A stretch of DNA of 64,000 bases from Lingula anatina (Eukaryota; Brachiopoda; Lingulata; Lingulida; Lingulidae), in assembly GCF_001039355.2 (NCBI RefSeq), contig NW_019775758.1, forward strand, positions 130,738 to 194,737, in the 5' to 3' direction. Shown one piece after another: positions 49,014 to 60,056 of this stretch (positions are counted from its first letter, which is position 1; each line of letters starts with the position of its first letter). The notes beneath the pieces are model-generated. The model saw only the letters and a program-made list of their open reading frames with translations. It made no database searches and was not told the DNA's origin. The position numbers and the translations under genes are program-made.

Positions 49014-50056
49014 GATGATATATAATATATACCATTTACATGTATATGATACTTTATATAACAGTATAATATGATAAAGGACTTTGATAATCAAAATTAA
49101 GTAATCTTTTCTTTTTCTTCTTATTAAGGAGCCACGGATTGTGGCCTCACCCAAGGGCCGTGTGGAGGCCGGTCTGCCAAGACACCTACCATAGCGCTTA
49201 AGTAAGACTGGGTTCCCACAGATTTAGATCGATCCATCTGGATCGACCTAACTCCCTGGGGGTTCACGCTAAATTGCTGTCAGCTTCCGGGAGCCGAGTG
49301 ACACACACAAGTTAATTACCCCCTTGCAACTTTTAGTAGGTGGGACAAACTTTTTAAGTCGGTTAAGCTGCCAGCAATCTAGTGAGACTCCCCAGGGGGA
49401 TAGATCAATCTAAATATCTTTGGAAATGGTCTCTAAGAATAGGGCGAAGTAATAATGTCCTTGCACATTGAACTCGGGCTTGTTTTCCATTAGATCACGT
49501 GAAGTAGTTGGGATATACACTCCCATGATTAGATGAAGACCTAGATGAGAAAATCAAAACCTTCAACTCTAATAAAATAATTATGTTAAAGCAATTGATA
49601 AGAAATACATCTGTAAGTTATTTATTATTATTATTATTTTAGGTCCGACACGATATATCCTCTAGTCTTCCAGAAGAACCTTGNNNNNNNNNNNNNNNNN
49701 NNNNNNNNNNNNNNNNNNNNNNNNNNNNNNNNNNNNNNNNNNNNNNNNNNNNNNNNNNNNNNNNNNNNNNNNNNNNNNNNNNNNNNNNNNNNNNNNNNNN
49801 NNNNNNNNNNNNNNNNNNNNNNNNNNNNNNNNNNNNNNNNNNNNNNNNNNNNNNNNNNNNNNNAATGGTCTCTAAGAATAGGGCGAAGTAATAATGTCCT
49901 TGCACATTGAACTCGGACTTGTTTTCCATTAGATCACGTGAAGTAGTTGGGATATACACTCCCATGATTAGATGAATACCAAGATGAGAAAATCAAAACC
50001 TTCAACTCTAATAAAATAATTATGATAAAGCAACTGATAAGAGATACATCTGTAAG

Positions 50057-50102
<46 letters not shown>

Positions 50103-52048
50103 TTATTATTTTAGGTCCGACACGATATATCCTCTAGTCTTCCAGAAGAACCTTGACCACTACACTGAGACTAGTCCGGTATGACGCCCTCCCCTCCCCT
50201 CGCCCCCCTCCGCCCCTCTCTCTCCTCCTCTCTCTCTCTCTCTCTCTCTCTCTGTGCGTACATGTGCCTTTTCTTTCTTTTTTTTTTTTTGACATCAGTC
50301 GCCCATAACTACGATATGAATGAATCATTTATGTGACAATGTATATAGAATAGTAATAAATCAAATAAAATATAAAAAATTAAGTAAAAAAATATCCGTA
50401 TAGTATTTATGTCATATTGTGTTAATCTTAGGGCTATTTCAACGTTTTGATGTGGGACCCTATGAAGAATACCAGTACGGAGTTGCTTGAAATACCAGAC
50501 GAAGGGGAGCCCAGTCTTCACCTTTACACATATGAGATTACCATTCCTTACGTGGGGTAAGGTTTGCGTTTTACTGGCTTGTGCTTGTTTCCTTAAGCTT
50601 TAAGGGTGCATTCCCAGCGATTTAGATCAATCCAAAGATTTAGATTTAGATCGACCTAACTAAGTCTTAAACCCCATTCCCACAAATTTTAGATCAATCT
50701 ATCCCTGTGGGGAGTCTCACTAGATTACTGTCAGCTTAGCCGGCTTAAATGTCTGTAGCGCCTAATAAAAGCTGTAAGGGGGTAATTAACTACCGTGCGC
50801 GCTCGGCTGACAGCAATTTAGCGTGAATCCCCAAGGAGTTAGGTCGATCTAGATAGAGCGATCTAAATTTATGGGAATGCACTCTTAGAAACTAATCAGC
50901 TGTTTGTGATCTCGCGCTTCTGATTTCACGCGAACACTGATTTAACGACTCAAACCGCCATATAATGTTGAGAAAGTAAAATTATTGAACGCGAGCACCG
51001 CGATGCAAATCGGGAACCTTCAATTTGCTTACCTACAGTACCTGTTTGATACGGTTTTTTATGTGCCGGATATATATTGTCGAGAGGGCATCATACCTGT
51101 ATTGCAATTTGTTCGGGGTTCAGAAAAAGAACATGTACACAAACAGCTAGAGGCCCTGATGAAAGCTAGTTCATGCTTTTTTACGCTCCCTACCTACCAC
51201 TTGTTTAACGTTTGTGTCATGATATTGCGGTTTGAGACGTTAATTCGGCGTTCGCGATAACGAATCCAAGGCTCCACGTGCACACAAACACGCGCCCACG
51301 CGCACACATCAGACAACACATGAAAACGTATATTTATACATGGCAACTTAAACTGAATAACGTCGCATAGTGGGAAGAATGAGAGAGAGAGATTCAGAGT
51401 TATTAGAATTATCAAAAATATTGTCTTTGTCTTTTTTTCAGAAAAGTAAACAAAGGTGTGAAACGATACTTGCAGGTAAGTTACACAAATATAATACATG
51501 AGAAGGTAACTGTTGTCGTTATAAATAAAAGAAAAATAATTTTCTTAAGTTTACAAAAGAAACTACGAAACTGGTCGGGGTTATTGTAAAAATGCTGTAG
51601 CTATAGGAGGTCACAAAAGACTGTCCTCATCTTACCACAGTTCACCTTTAATTCGCCACCCTCTACTAGGGCCAGCGATGACATCAGCTGTATGTAAAGA
51701 TTCTCGAAAAGTTCCCAAAAGTAGCCAGCGAAATATTTATCAAAATCTAATGTAAAAGTGATCCGTGACTATGGCTACCTGTAAATGCACGGATTTTATT
51801 CAAACTTGATATTCGCTCATGCCCCTTTTTATGGACTTGCACCAGATTATCTTTGTGAATTTGTATCCATTACTCATCAAATGGTACGTTTAGATCTAAG
51901 TACGAGTCATTATTAAAACCTCAATGTGCAAGGCTTAATACATTTGGAGAAATATATCTCAATTGTTACTTTTCAGGTTACCTATGTCACGAAGAACAAG
52001 AAAGCACCGGCTGAATTTTATCAGTGCGCGGACTTATACATTGTGTGA
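47030..52048 (+). CDS. Secreted BIM1-like (LPMO-fold) copper-binding protein
   Basis: Six exons: 47030-47147, 49129-49201, 50115-50178, 50432-50556, 51442-51475, 51977-52048; frame-consistent, 161 residues. A signal peptide (LLTLMALALPYVV) would be cut after Gly20, exposing His21 as residue 1 (HLCLISPPQRGSM). In LPMO-fold proteins a free N-terminal His forms the copper brace. A second ligand candidate is His79 (KNLDHYTE; mature 59), and an Asp near the end (YQCADLY) may be the third, as in the X325/BIM1 class where proteins bind Cu but do not cleave polysaccharide. Four Cys (TDCGL, GPCGG, HLCL, YQCAD) could form two disulfides. Fungal BIM1 acts in copper acquisition; the animal role is unknown. 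Exon 3 is partly duplicated at 49643-49683 next to an N gap. Family call from motif pattern. Confidence 0.8.
48949..49011. repeat. (CT)n microsatellite
   Basis: About 63 bp of CT in intron 1 of the BIM1-like gene. Confidence 0.95.
49206..49433 (+). mobile_element. MITE family A, copy 4, inserted in a 5' splice site
   Basis: Flanked by TAA (49203-49205 and 49434-49436). The left TAA is part of the donor GTAAGA of exon 2 (exon end 49201). Removing the element and one TAA restores GTAAGAATAG. All internal landmarks of the family are present. The element supplies intron positions +5 and +6 as GA. Confidence 0.88.
49643..49683 (+). pseudogene. Duplicate partial copy of BIM1-like exon 3 (likely assembly artefact)
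   Basis: Identical to the start of the real exon at 50115 after the same TTTTAG acceptor and the same upstream 200 bp, then cut by the N gap. Confidence 0.7.
49684..49863. other. Assembly gap (Ns)
   Basis: Sequence after the gap (49864 on) repeats sequence starting near 49425, which indicates two overlapping haplotype contigs placed in series. Confidence 0.98.
50603..50884 (-). mobile_element. MITE family A, copy 5 with an extra partial end
   Basis: A left fragment (GGGTGCATTCCCAGCGATTTAG to about 50668) is in plus orientation, followed by a full reversed copy from about 50669 (AACCCCATTCCCACAAATTTTAG) to 50884 (ATTTATGGGAATGCACTC), then TTA. One copy probably inserted into, and partly replaced, another. 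Confidence 0.78.
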
Positions 52049-53152
52049 AGAAAGCAGTGTATTATCTATGATAAACCCCAGATGTTAACACACCAAACAC
52101 CAGTATAATGCTTAGAAACAGTCCAGGAAAAAACTTTGTAAATTTGTTCAGTAACTTGACAATTTGTCGTCTTTGGAACAGGGAGTTCCTAGAACCATGC
52201 GACCCAAAGGGCCAGCTGGTGAAGTTCTAGGAAAAGCCTGTTGAATTAATATGAACATATGCATATTTTTCATATCGGCCCACAACAAGTGTAATCGAAA
52301 ATTCTGAGGCCGCAACTATTTTAAGTATGCAATCTAAGTAATAACAAGATGATATGCTATATATCGATTCGTATAAGGTTGTTAGCTGCGTCTCCCCAAA
52401 TATATAATTAAATATACATCTGGATTAACTGAAAACTAAAATTTACGAAACAAACTCCATCGAAATTGAACTTTTCTTTTCATTTTGGAGATAACAGTTT
52501 CTTTAGCATAATAATTTAGATGGTAATCTGTTAGGTTATTACTCCTATTATGAAGGGCATATGTGCAGTCTACTTGACATCTCTGATGGATTTTAGACTT
52601 TAAATACTCATTTATGTATTTCTTATTATTATATACACACACACACACACACACACACGCACAAACGCTACAAAAGGAGGAGATAATTGCAACTACAGTT
52701 TGGAATTCAAAATGTCAAAGTGACTACACAAAGGTCAATAAAATAATAAGTATTTTTAAACTTTGATGCAAAATTGGAGCTTGACAAAGACAAAAAGCGG
52801 AGTTACTATGGTGAGGAGAGAACTATCAGCGCCCTGCTTATTATCTTATTATGAAAGTGCATTTTTGTCTCCGTTAATTAGCGCTTTGGTACGTGACCAG
52901 TTTCAAGCCCACGTGTTCCACAAGTATTTTTTTACGTGAAATCGTGCAAAATCATAAGGATAAACCTACATAGATATTAATTTGGGCTTTAGGGGATATT
53001 ATACGATCAATGCGTCCGTGCGTGCGCTTGCGGTTGCCCTAAGTCATAATCTGGACCCAACTTCCCTGCACACTGTACAAAGCACAACCTCCGCTGCTGT
53101 CAAAGCGCTGTGACGTCAGTTTAAGGCGGATCCTCATTGGCGGATTCACGTC
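52049..53152. other. 3' UTR of BIM1-like gene and intergenic sequence
   Basis: Includes an (AC)n run at 52634-52660. From 53087 the base composition shifts to a compact promoter-like block with GTGACGTCAG (CRE) at about 53110 and an inverted CCAAT (CATTGG) at about 53134. Confidence 0.45.
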
Positions 53153-53275
53153 ATGGGAACAGAACAAGCAGAAAATGCGATAGTGGCGAAAGCAATTGTT
53201 TTGACGGTTTTGATAATGCTTCTCGCGGTATTTGTGTTACGAAGGATATTTCTTAAAGCTGGGAGAGTTGTGTAA
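53153..53275 (+). CDS. Possible 40-residue single-pass membrane micropeptide
   Basis: ATG 53153 to TAA 53275 encodes a charged N-terminus (MGTEQAEN), a ~20-residue hydrophobic helix (AIVLTVLIMLLAVFVL), then a basic tail (RRIFLKAGRVV). A CRE and inverted CCAAT box lie 20-45 bp upstream, and AATAAA occurs about 20 nt after the stop. The stop overlaps a possible donor (TTGT|GTAAGA), so this could also be the first exon of a longer gene. No family is recognised. Confidence 0.38.
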   Translation: MGTEQAENAIVAKAIVLTVLIMLLAVFVLRRIFLKAGRVV

Positions 53276-53343
53276 GATTGTAAAAAAAAATCTTTTAATA
53301 AAGAACGTTCTTATTACGCCACCCAAAGCTTTTCTTTTCAGAA

Positions 53344-53393
53344 ATTGAGTTCTTTTTTTTTTTTTTTTTGTATTCTTTATTTATTTATTTATT

Positions 53394-53444
<51 letters not shown>

Positions 53445-53464
53445 GTTGTTGTTGTTGTTGTTGT
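53344..53464. repeat. Compound microsatellite: T, (ATTT), (ATT), (GTT)
   Basis: Consecutive simple repeats; the poly-Leu/poly-Tyr frames across it are artefacts. Confidence 0.95.
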
Positions 53465-54389
53465 TTAAACCCATGCTGTCCAGCACAAACTTGTCCGAAA
53501 AGAAAAAACGGAACACTCTCTTTATACTTGACGAGAAGTGGTCAATACCCTGTAGGCCTATGAATCGCTAAACGACAACATATTGGCGTTTTCTCTCAGA
53601 AAGAGAGAGGAGGAGAGGGACAGAAGGGATAAGGAAGAGAAAAAGAAAGCTTTACAAAAAAATTAAAATAATAATAACGAATTTAAAACTATTGCCCTTT
53701 GAGTAAAATTCCTTTGTTTATTTCAGAAAACGGCTTTATCTTATTAGATAAACTTCTTGCGCGTGTACTCCTGATTGTAGACTTGATCAAATTTTAAGAC
53801 TTAAACATGTTTTTAATTACCGACATGTGTATCAGATCCGGGAGATCAGGATATTTACTTTGCTTTGTACACCATACAATAATTCACCTACATGTATAAG
53901 AACGGGTGAGCCAATACAACGTTTGCTATCCTACCAGACTCTCTCGCTTAAGACACATATCCACATACAAAAATGTATACATGTAACAAAATACTCCGAA
54001 ACGAAGGGAAACCCAATTATCGTAACTTGTTGGCAGTTAAAGGGATAACAACTGTTCATTTTGGCCATAAAATGAATTTTCCTGGAGTAAACAACAATTT
54101 CCCCATACTTACCAATAGTTAATGAATCCATTTCTACATTCAAAGTTAGTCCCTGTCTTTTTACAGATTATAACAGAGTATAGCCATCTTTGGCGGTCAC
54201 ATGGTCCGATGGCAAACACAGATTTCAGAATAATTGTGTTAACTGCCGTTTTTGTGGTAAAATAGAATATATTATACTTCTATGAGTTTTTAAAAATGTT
54301 TTTATTGTGAAATATAGATCTCGTACGAAAAGTTGTTATCCCTTTAAGTATTTTTGCTTATGGGATGCCTTAGAAATTCATCACATTAT
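53465..54389. other. Convergent intergenic region, no gene seen
   Basis: AT-rich. Frames are short. It includes the probable 3' UTR of the TRIM gene on the minus strand. Confidence 0.45.
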
Positions 54390-55655
54390 TTAATTCTCGT
54401 ACCATGATTCGTAGCCATACATTACAACTTCGGCAGTGAAATCCTCTTCGTGCAGCAGTCGTTCACGCCAGCTAATAGTGGTCTTGAAACCGACATTGTG
54501 TGAACCGTTGACCACCTGCCAAGCATCATGAGAGCTAGTCACGTGAAAAGGAGTCACGTGTCTCCCTTTTGAATCAATGCACGTTTTTCCTTGGCACACG
54601 ACAAAGCCGAGATTTGGACCACTGATGCTAACAGAGACCTGACAGTCATCTCGAACAACGTGGTTTTCTGGCGAGATTTGAAAAGTCACGTTCGCCGTTG
54701 CGCCTTCTACTATCACATCCGGGTAATCCGCATCTCTGACTGTCGGTTCAGAAAATGGCGTCATCAAGATGTCGCCATAACTGCTGAAGTTGTCCGGCGG
54801 GATGTATTGAATCTGTACATTTTCAGGAATTTGATGAATGTTGTTAGTATCATTTTGGCCGGCATTTTTGATGATTGCGGGTTTCCCATTCTTTTGGCTG
54901 TCCGCCACAAATTCATCGATTTTTTCGGCATCCAAATTATCAATTGCAGTGCAATATTTCTTTTTTTGGCCGGTGGCACGGTCGAGATCTGCCTTCACCT
55001 CTCTCTCTGCTTTGTTAAGCTTTATCTCCACCTCCTTATACTGAACATCGATACGGGCCTTTTCTTTTTCACTCCAAAGACTGAGCTGCTGCATGTAACC
55101 ATTGTGAATCTCATCAACCTTAGCCTTCGTTACCTCTTTGCTAGCCGCTAATATCCCTCTGGATATTCCAATCTTTTCGAGCTGCTGCTTGAAATCACTG
55201 ATCTCGGTTTCAACTTCAGCGATCTGATTGGTCAGCTGTTGTTGCATGGCAACCTTTACGTCTACGAGTTCTTTGACCTCACAATGCTCCTTGTTGTGTG
55301 AAAGCAGCAAGCACTGGCAGCATACTGCCTTGGTGTGGCTGTCACAGTAAAAGTTCATCACTTTGCCATGAAGTGAGCATTTGCCAGTCGGTCTCTTGAT
55401 GACGTCACACCGTCTACTGGGCATGTGCTGTAGGTAAAAGTTGGTTTGAAGCCCAGGAACCCCACTTGGCTGAAGCTTGGTGACACGCCGACAAATGGGG
55501 CACTTTATGGTACCACCACTGGCTAGTTTGTATGCACAGAAGAGGCACAAGGTATGATGGCAGGCCAGAAGCTTAGGGATCCTGTCTGTTACGTCATACG
55601 GCTGGACGCAAATTCCACAATTTCCTATGTCAGACGAGGAGTCGTGGTCAGCCAT
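54390..55655 (-). CDS. TRIM-type E3 ligase (RING, B-box, coiled coil) with unassigned C-terminus
   Basis: A single coding exon of 421 residues. A 3' splice site (TTTTTTTCAG, exon start 55670) lies 15 nt before ATG 55655, so a 5' UTR exon exists upstream. The RING finger uses C13, C16, C32, H34, C37, C40, C52, C55. A B-box spans about 92-128 (KCSLHGK, FYCDSH, CCQCLLLSHNKEHCE). The coiled coil covers about 130-245. Residues 320-421 are beta-rich (NVTFQISPEN, VSVSISGPNLGFV, FKTTISWRERL) and match no standard TRIM module such as NHL, SPRY or MATH that I recognise; a filamin-like or immunoglobulin-like sandwich is possible. TRIMs ubiquitinate targets chosen by the C-terminal domain, and lineage-specific TRIM expansion is common in molluscs, often linked with immunity. 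Confidence 0.9.
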   Translation of the reverse strand: MADHDSSSDIGNCGICVQPYDVTDRIPKLLACHHTLCLFCAYKLASGGTIKCPICRRVTKLQPSGVPGLQTNFYLQHMPSRRCDVIKRPTGKCSLHGKVMNFYCDSHTKAVCCQCLLLSHNKEHCEVKELVDVKVAMQQQLTNQIAEVETEISDFKQQLEKIGISRGILAASKEVTKAKVDEIHNGYMQQLSLWSEKEKARIDVQYKEVEIKLNKAEREVKADLDRATGQKKKYCTAIDNLDAEKIDEFVADSQKNGKPAIIKNAGQNDTNNIHQIPENVQIQYIPPDNFSSYGDILMTPFSEPTVRDADYPDVIVEGATANVTFQISPENHVVRDDCQVSVSISGPNLGFVVCQGKTCIDSKGRHVTPFHVTSSHDAWQVVNGSHNVGFKTTISWRERLLHEEDFTAEVVMYGYESWYEN

Positions 55656-56028
55656 TTTTATGTTTTGCGCCTGAAAAAAAAACATGTAATGATTTCTTTA
55701 TACCATTGCCTGATGTTTACCGCTGGTATTTTGCCCCTATCTTTTAGAATTTAAGTATGTTTTGATATCATATATGAATTGAATTTTCAAGGAAAACTTA
55801 TTAATTTAATAAATGCTATTTATTAAGGATAAAATCATGGTAGTATAAAATTTATATTCCACATGACTTTCTTATAAAATAATTTTGGCCCTTTATTACG
55901 TGTAACTTTCTGCTGTAGCACTATCAGGAACGCAATAGAAAAGTGAAAGCAGAAAATTGGTTAATACAGGGAGTTCGCATACATTTTAAAAAACCCTTTG
56001 ACTGGGATCCCATACTTAGACCCTATTC

Positions 56029-56234
56029 CCATGGATATTTAGGTCGATCTATCCCCCTGGGGAGTCTCACTAGATTGGTGTCAGCTTAACAGGCCTAAAT
56101 GTCTGTCCCGCCTACTAAAAGCTGTACGGGGGTAATTAACTATGGTGCGCGCTCGGCTGACTGCAATTTAGCGTGAACCCCCAGAGAGTTAGGTCGATCC
56201 AGATGGATCGATCTAAATCTCTGGGAATGCAGTC
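56029..56234 (-). mobile_element. MITE family A, copy 6 (TTA duplication)
   Basis: Reverse orientation, flanked by TTA at 56026-56028 and 56235-56237. Landmarks GGGGAGTCTCACTAGATTGG and TTTAGCGTGAACCCCCAGAG are present. Confidence 0.87.
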
Positions 56235-56237
56235 TTA

Positions 56238-56458
56238 GATCGATCCATCTGGATCAACCCAACTCCCTGGGGGTTCACGTTAAATTGCTATCAGCTCAAG
56301 AGGCTTAAATGCCGAATCAGCTAGGGGTAAAGATAATTACCCACTAACAGCTTTACTAGGCGTGACAGGCGTTTTTAAAAGCTGGTTAGTTTGATAGCAA
56401 TTTAGTGAAACTCCCGAGGGAGATAGATCGATCCAAATATCTGTGGGAATGGTCCCTT
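56238..56458 (+). mobile_element. MITE family A, copy 7, inverted tandem with copy 6
   Basis: Begins immediately after copy 6 with GATCGATCCATCTGGATC; lacks the outermost terminal bases at that side. It is more diverged inside (GTTAAATTGCTATCAG, CCCACTAACAGC). Together with copy 6 it makes a ~430 bp palindrome-like arrangement. Confidence 0.82.
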
Positions 56459-57600
56459 TGAGTGGGCACAGACTGTTAAACAGAGATTAGTACCGGTGAG
56501 GTGATTCATGGAAAAATTTTAGAACAGGCGAAAATTAATGCACGCTCGGATGTCATCCATAAAATTAAATCAGTATGAATTTATCGAAGAAAAAATACAC
56601 AAAGGCAGAACTGATGAATTAACTAATCCCCTATTCAATCTTTGAACAGTCTAAGCGCAGTGCATACGGTTATAGTGCAGAGTATGTCATCAACAGATTT
56701 AAATTTCTCGCCACATTTTCCCCACTTTTTACTTAAACGCAGACAACCATACTATTCACCAGGTAAATGTTGAATGTTTGTGTTTAAAATGTTTTTTAAC
56801 AGCGAATTCAAAGCATCAGAGTCGATCTATCGCACGGGGGTGATCTTTGCCTGCGGATATCCAGAAATATTTGGTCAAACCGACCTAAATTTATATAGAT
56901 TATATAGATTAATTTGATTAACAAATGCATACACAGTGTTTTGAAAGGGTGAGAAATCCCTGTTCGATTAAATGCTGATTAATTGTTTTGTCATGGGCCT
57001 GGGTTTAAAAAGATCCACTTGAAAAATCTAACTTAATTAACTGATAGTCCGGGGCCGACATCATATCTAACAGAGATGAATAAAAAATCTAGGAATTCAG
57101 TGATTCCGCGGAAAAAGTGAAAATCTGATTTTTTATAGGCATAGTATAGCACACTCATTTAAAATTACATTTATTTTGTCATTTTAATCTACTCAGGTGG
57201 ATGCATATGTTACAATACATAAACAAACTAACAATAAAACCTGCGTTAATGGGATTTTTTGTATACTGTATTAAGACCGCGCAGGCTCCTGATACTTTCC
57301 AGCGAAGACCCCACCTGTTTTTTTAAAGAAATTTGTAGAATATAAAACAAAACAAATTACCTTATGTAAGAAACTGACTTCTCACCAACCGCGAGAGATG
57401 CACATCCAAGCGCTTTGGTATCGGTTCCTTACTGGAATCGCGTTAAAAATTCAACTAGTTTTATATCCACCTCCGCATCAGAAGTGAAAGTTTGTCTTCC
57501 GTGTATTTATACATAGAATACATGTATTCGGGGAATAACCAACCTGATCCAATCTTATCTTCTGAAAGTAAAAGTGTCCTGTTTTACCGTGCAGACATGA

Positions 57601-60056
57601 TCCCCGCTATATGGACAGGGAACAATTTCATACATTGTTGATTTGTTAAATTTGTTACAATAGGAGACGTCATCAGCACAAGGAAATTAACCACTTCTTA
57701 ATTAGTTTCCTTTCACAGATGCGACCACGTAATGTCACAAGACATCCCGTCGTCACGGGCACGTGTACTTTGAATCAGCATCATTTGTGTTTTCACAGGG
57801 AACACAGGTTTCCGTCAGAAACGATGAGGATCTAGTCACCATGAAGCTGGGGTTTGATTTCTGTGGGCAAGACGATTACTGGTCTACCCAGCCCACACAG
57901 AACGTTTTATAACGTCACCATAACGTTACCACAACGTCTTTTTTTTAGTGTTATGATATCACTTTCTGTGTTTGCTTGTTAGGATGTCCGAACTGACGTG
58001 CTACCCCGCTCTGCAAACAGACCAAATACCCTTTTGGAACAAATACACCAGTGTGGTTACAGAGTCGATTTAGTCTGGTATTTTCTACGTTTTCATTGAA
58101 TGCACCTTCACATGTTGTCGTTAGAGGCTTGATTATATCGGTCTTTATTTTGACCCTAACACTTCCCTGAATGCGATTATCCCCGTGATTCCCTAGCGAT
58201 ATCTCAGAGGGCTTTTATTTGACCGGAGGACCTTACCTCTGTGGCTTCCGAGTGTACAGCTTCCTGTCAACGCACACACAAACTCGCGCGCGCATACATA
58301 CATACACACACACGCACGAACACGCGCGCGCACACAAACACGTACACATGCACACACACACACACACACACACACAGCTCTTCTAAAGACGCTGTAATGA
58401 TCAACACAAATGAGTCTAAAATTTATATATTTATTTGAAAAAAACTTCTTAAGATTACGACCAGACAAGGGAGTGGGGACAGTGTTAGCCGCTCACTCCA
58501 TCAAGTGTTCTTCTCAGTATTTAACACAACTTCTCTTAACTTCCTCGTTGTTCAAATTTCGTTATCATAATATGAAGTCATTACTTAAAATGCTCTTCTT
58601 CATTCCATATACACACCATAGTTAAAGTTTTCATACTGATGAACTGTCCATGGAGTCCTTAGAACGCTTAAAGTAAAAATCGTTTCCATCAAAGCCGATC
58701 CCTGTACATTTTACCGCTACAAACACGAGCGAAAAACTTTTCAGATCAAAGCCGACCTCCCAGCACAAGAACAAACTGAAATGATATCTGACATATAAAA
58801 TGTCACGAAATATATTGGACTACAATGTTCTCTTCGTTACCTGTATATCTGATACGTATAAAAAATAGCTTACATTGGGTAACAATATCAGTGTTATGAA
58901 AGCAAACTTAAAAATAAACACCATTTTGACATTTCAGCTTTGAGAGTTTACATGTAAATGTACGTGAATGAATGGCTCGGATTACCAACACTAAATACGG
59001 GAGATGACCAATCTTATTTTATCTTTCGAAAATTTCATGTTTTACCAGGCGGAAATTTTTATCTTCAGGTTCTATCATACGTCAAATGTACAGACGTTAA
59101 ACACTTTCACATAATCAGGAAGTTTGAATCCTTTAAACAAAAGACCTATTATACTGGTATTGTCTATTTATACTCCTTACAAGAGTCCTTTTCACTTTCC
59201 GTTTCAACGATTTACAGCGTCTCATAGTTGCCGGGCATTGAGGGCCGTTTAATTTGCGTATATTCCCAGTTAATACAAAAGCGTTTCGGAAACGCTGAAG
59301 AGTATATTTTGTAGCATTATAAACACGTTTTTTATAACGTTATATGTCTATGTTTCTGATACAAATGGCTACATGAAATATTTGCATAACGTTTACATAA
59401 CATACATTAGCATGGTCAAGATACTGCTATGATAAGCTCCATTAGTTAACATAAATAATAGTTTTATGTTTAAATTATACGTGTATATAAAAGTATATAA
59501 AGTCAGCACAAACAGTTCATTGGTGTTCATTTAAAATAATAACGTATAAATATCTAATGTTTTCTAATCTATGGTTTTAGAAAAAATGATAACGTAATGA
59601 TAATTATTTTAAGACATTGTCAAACGTTTTGCGCCTATTAACTGGGTTACTTACAAACTTTATCGTTTTCACTTTTCACTCTCTGATGAGTGATTGTGAT
59701 TGCTGCCACCCCAATCTTGTTGAATTGTCACTCTACACCTTAAACTATTTCCGTGTAGGCCTATTGTTATTCAAATCATTATTAAACTTGTATTTTTTCA
59801 TGATTTTTATTCTGTCGTTATCATACTCCTATATATTTTTCATGCCTAATATTCACATCGTTAGCACTGTTGTACTGATATGTCCAATGTTCACATCGTT
59901 ATCGCACTTATGTTTTTGTGTATTTTTTCAAATCTTTATCAAACTTGCATTTTAAATGGTTTTTTTTAATCCACATCGTTATCATTCTTGTCTCTTTCAC
60001 TTTCCTCATATCCAAGCTTTGACGCAATCTACATATATATCTGTTCTACGCTATTT
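57601..60056. other. Gene-poor sequence
   Basis: Contains an (AC/GC)-rich microsatellite at 58266-58376 and imperfect repeats around CACATCGTTATC at 59850-59990. Frames such as the 89-codon one at 58958 show no domain-like features. Confidence 0.4.

Larger units (their letters stand above)
55671..57600. other. Upstream of TRIM gene: intron or promoter with MITEs
   Basis: Minus-strand donor-like sites occur at about 57361 (AAG|GTAATT) and about 57311 (ACAG|GTGGGG), either of which could end a TRIM 5' UTR exon. No coding exon is seen. It contains two family A MITEs. Confidence 0.4.

Noticed and set aside
49639-49965. 108-codon minus-strand frame
   Set aside because: Crosses the third N gap; the flanks are the duplicated BIM1-like intron and exon 3.
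53345-53571. Poly-Tyr/poly-Leu proteins
   Set aside because: Translations of ATT/GTT microsatellites.
54591-55151. 186-codon plus-strand ORF
   Set aside because: Antisense shadow of the TRIM exon; no splice or promoter support.
58193-58468. Cys/Val-rich proteins
   Set aside because: Translations of an AC/GT microsatellite.
58958-59227. 89-codon ORF as a gene
   Set aside because: No domain-like pattern, no splice sites or promoter motifs; composition typical of random AT-rich frame.
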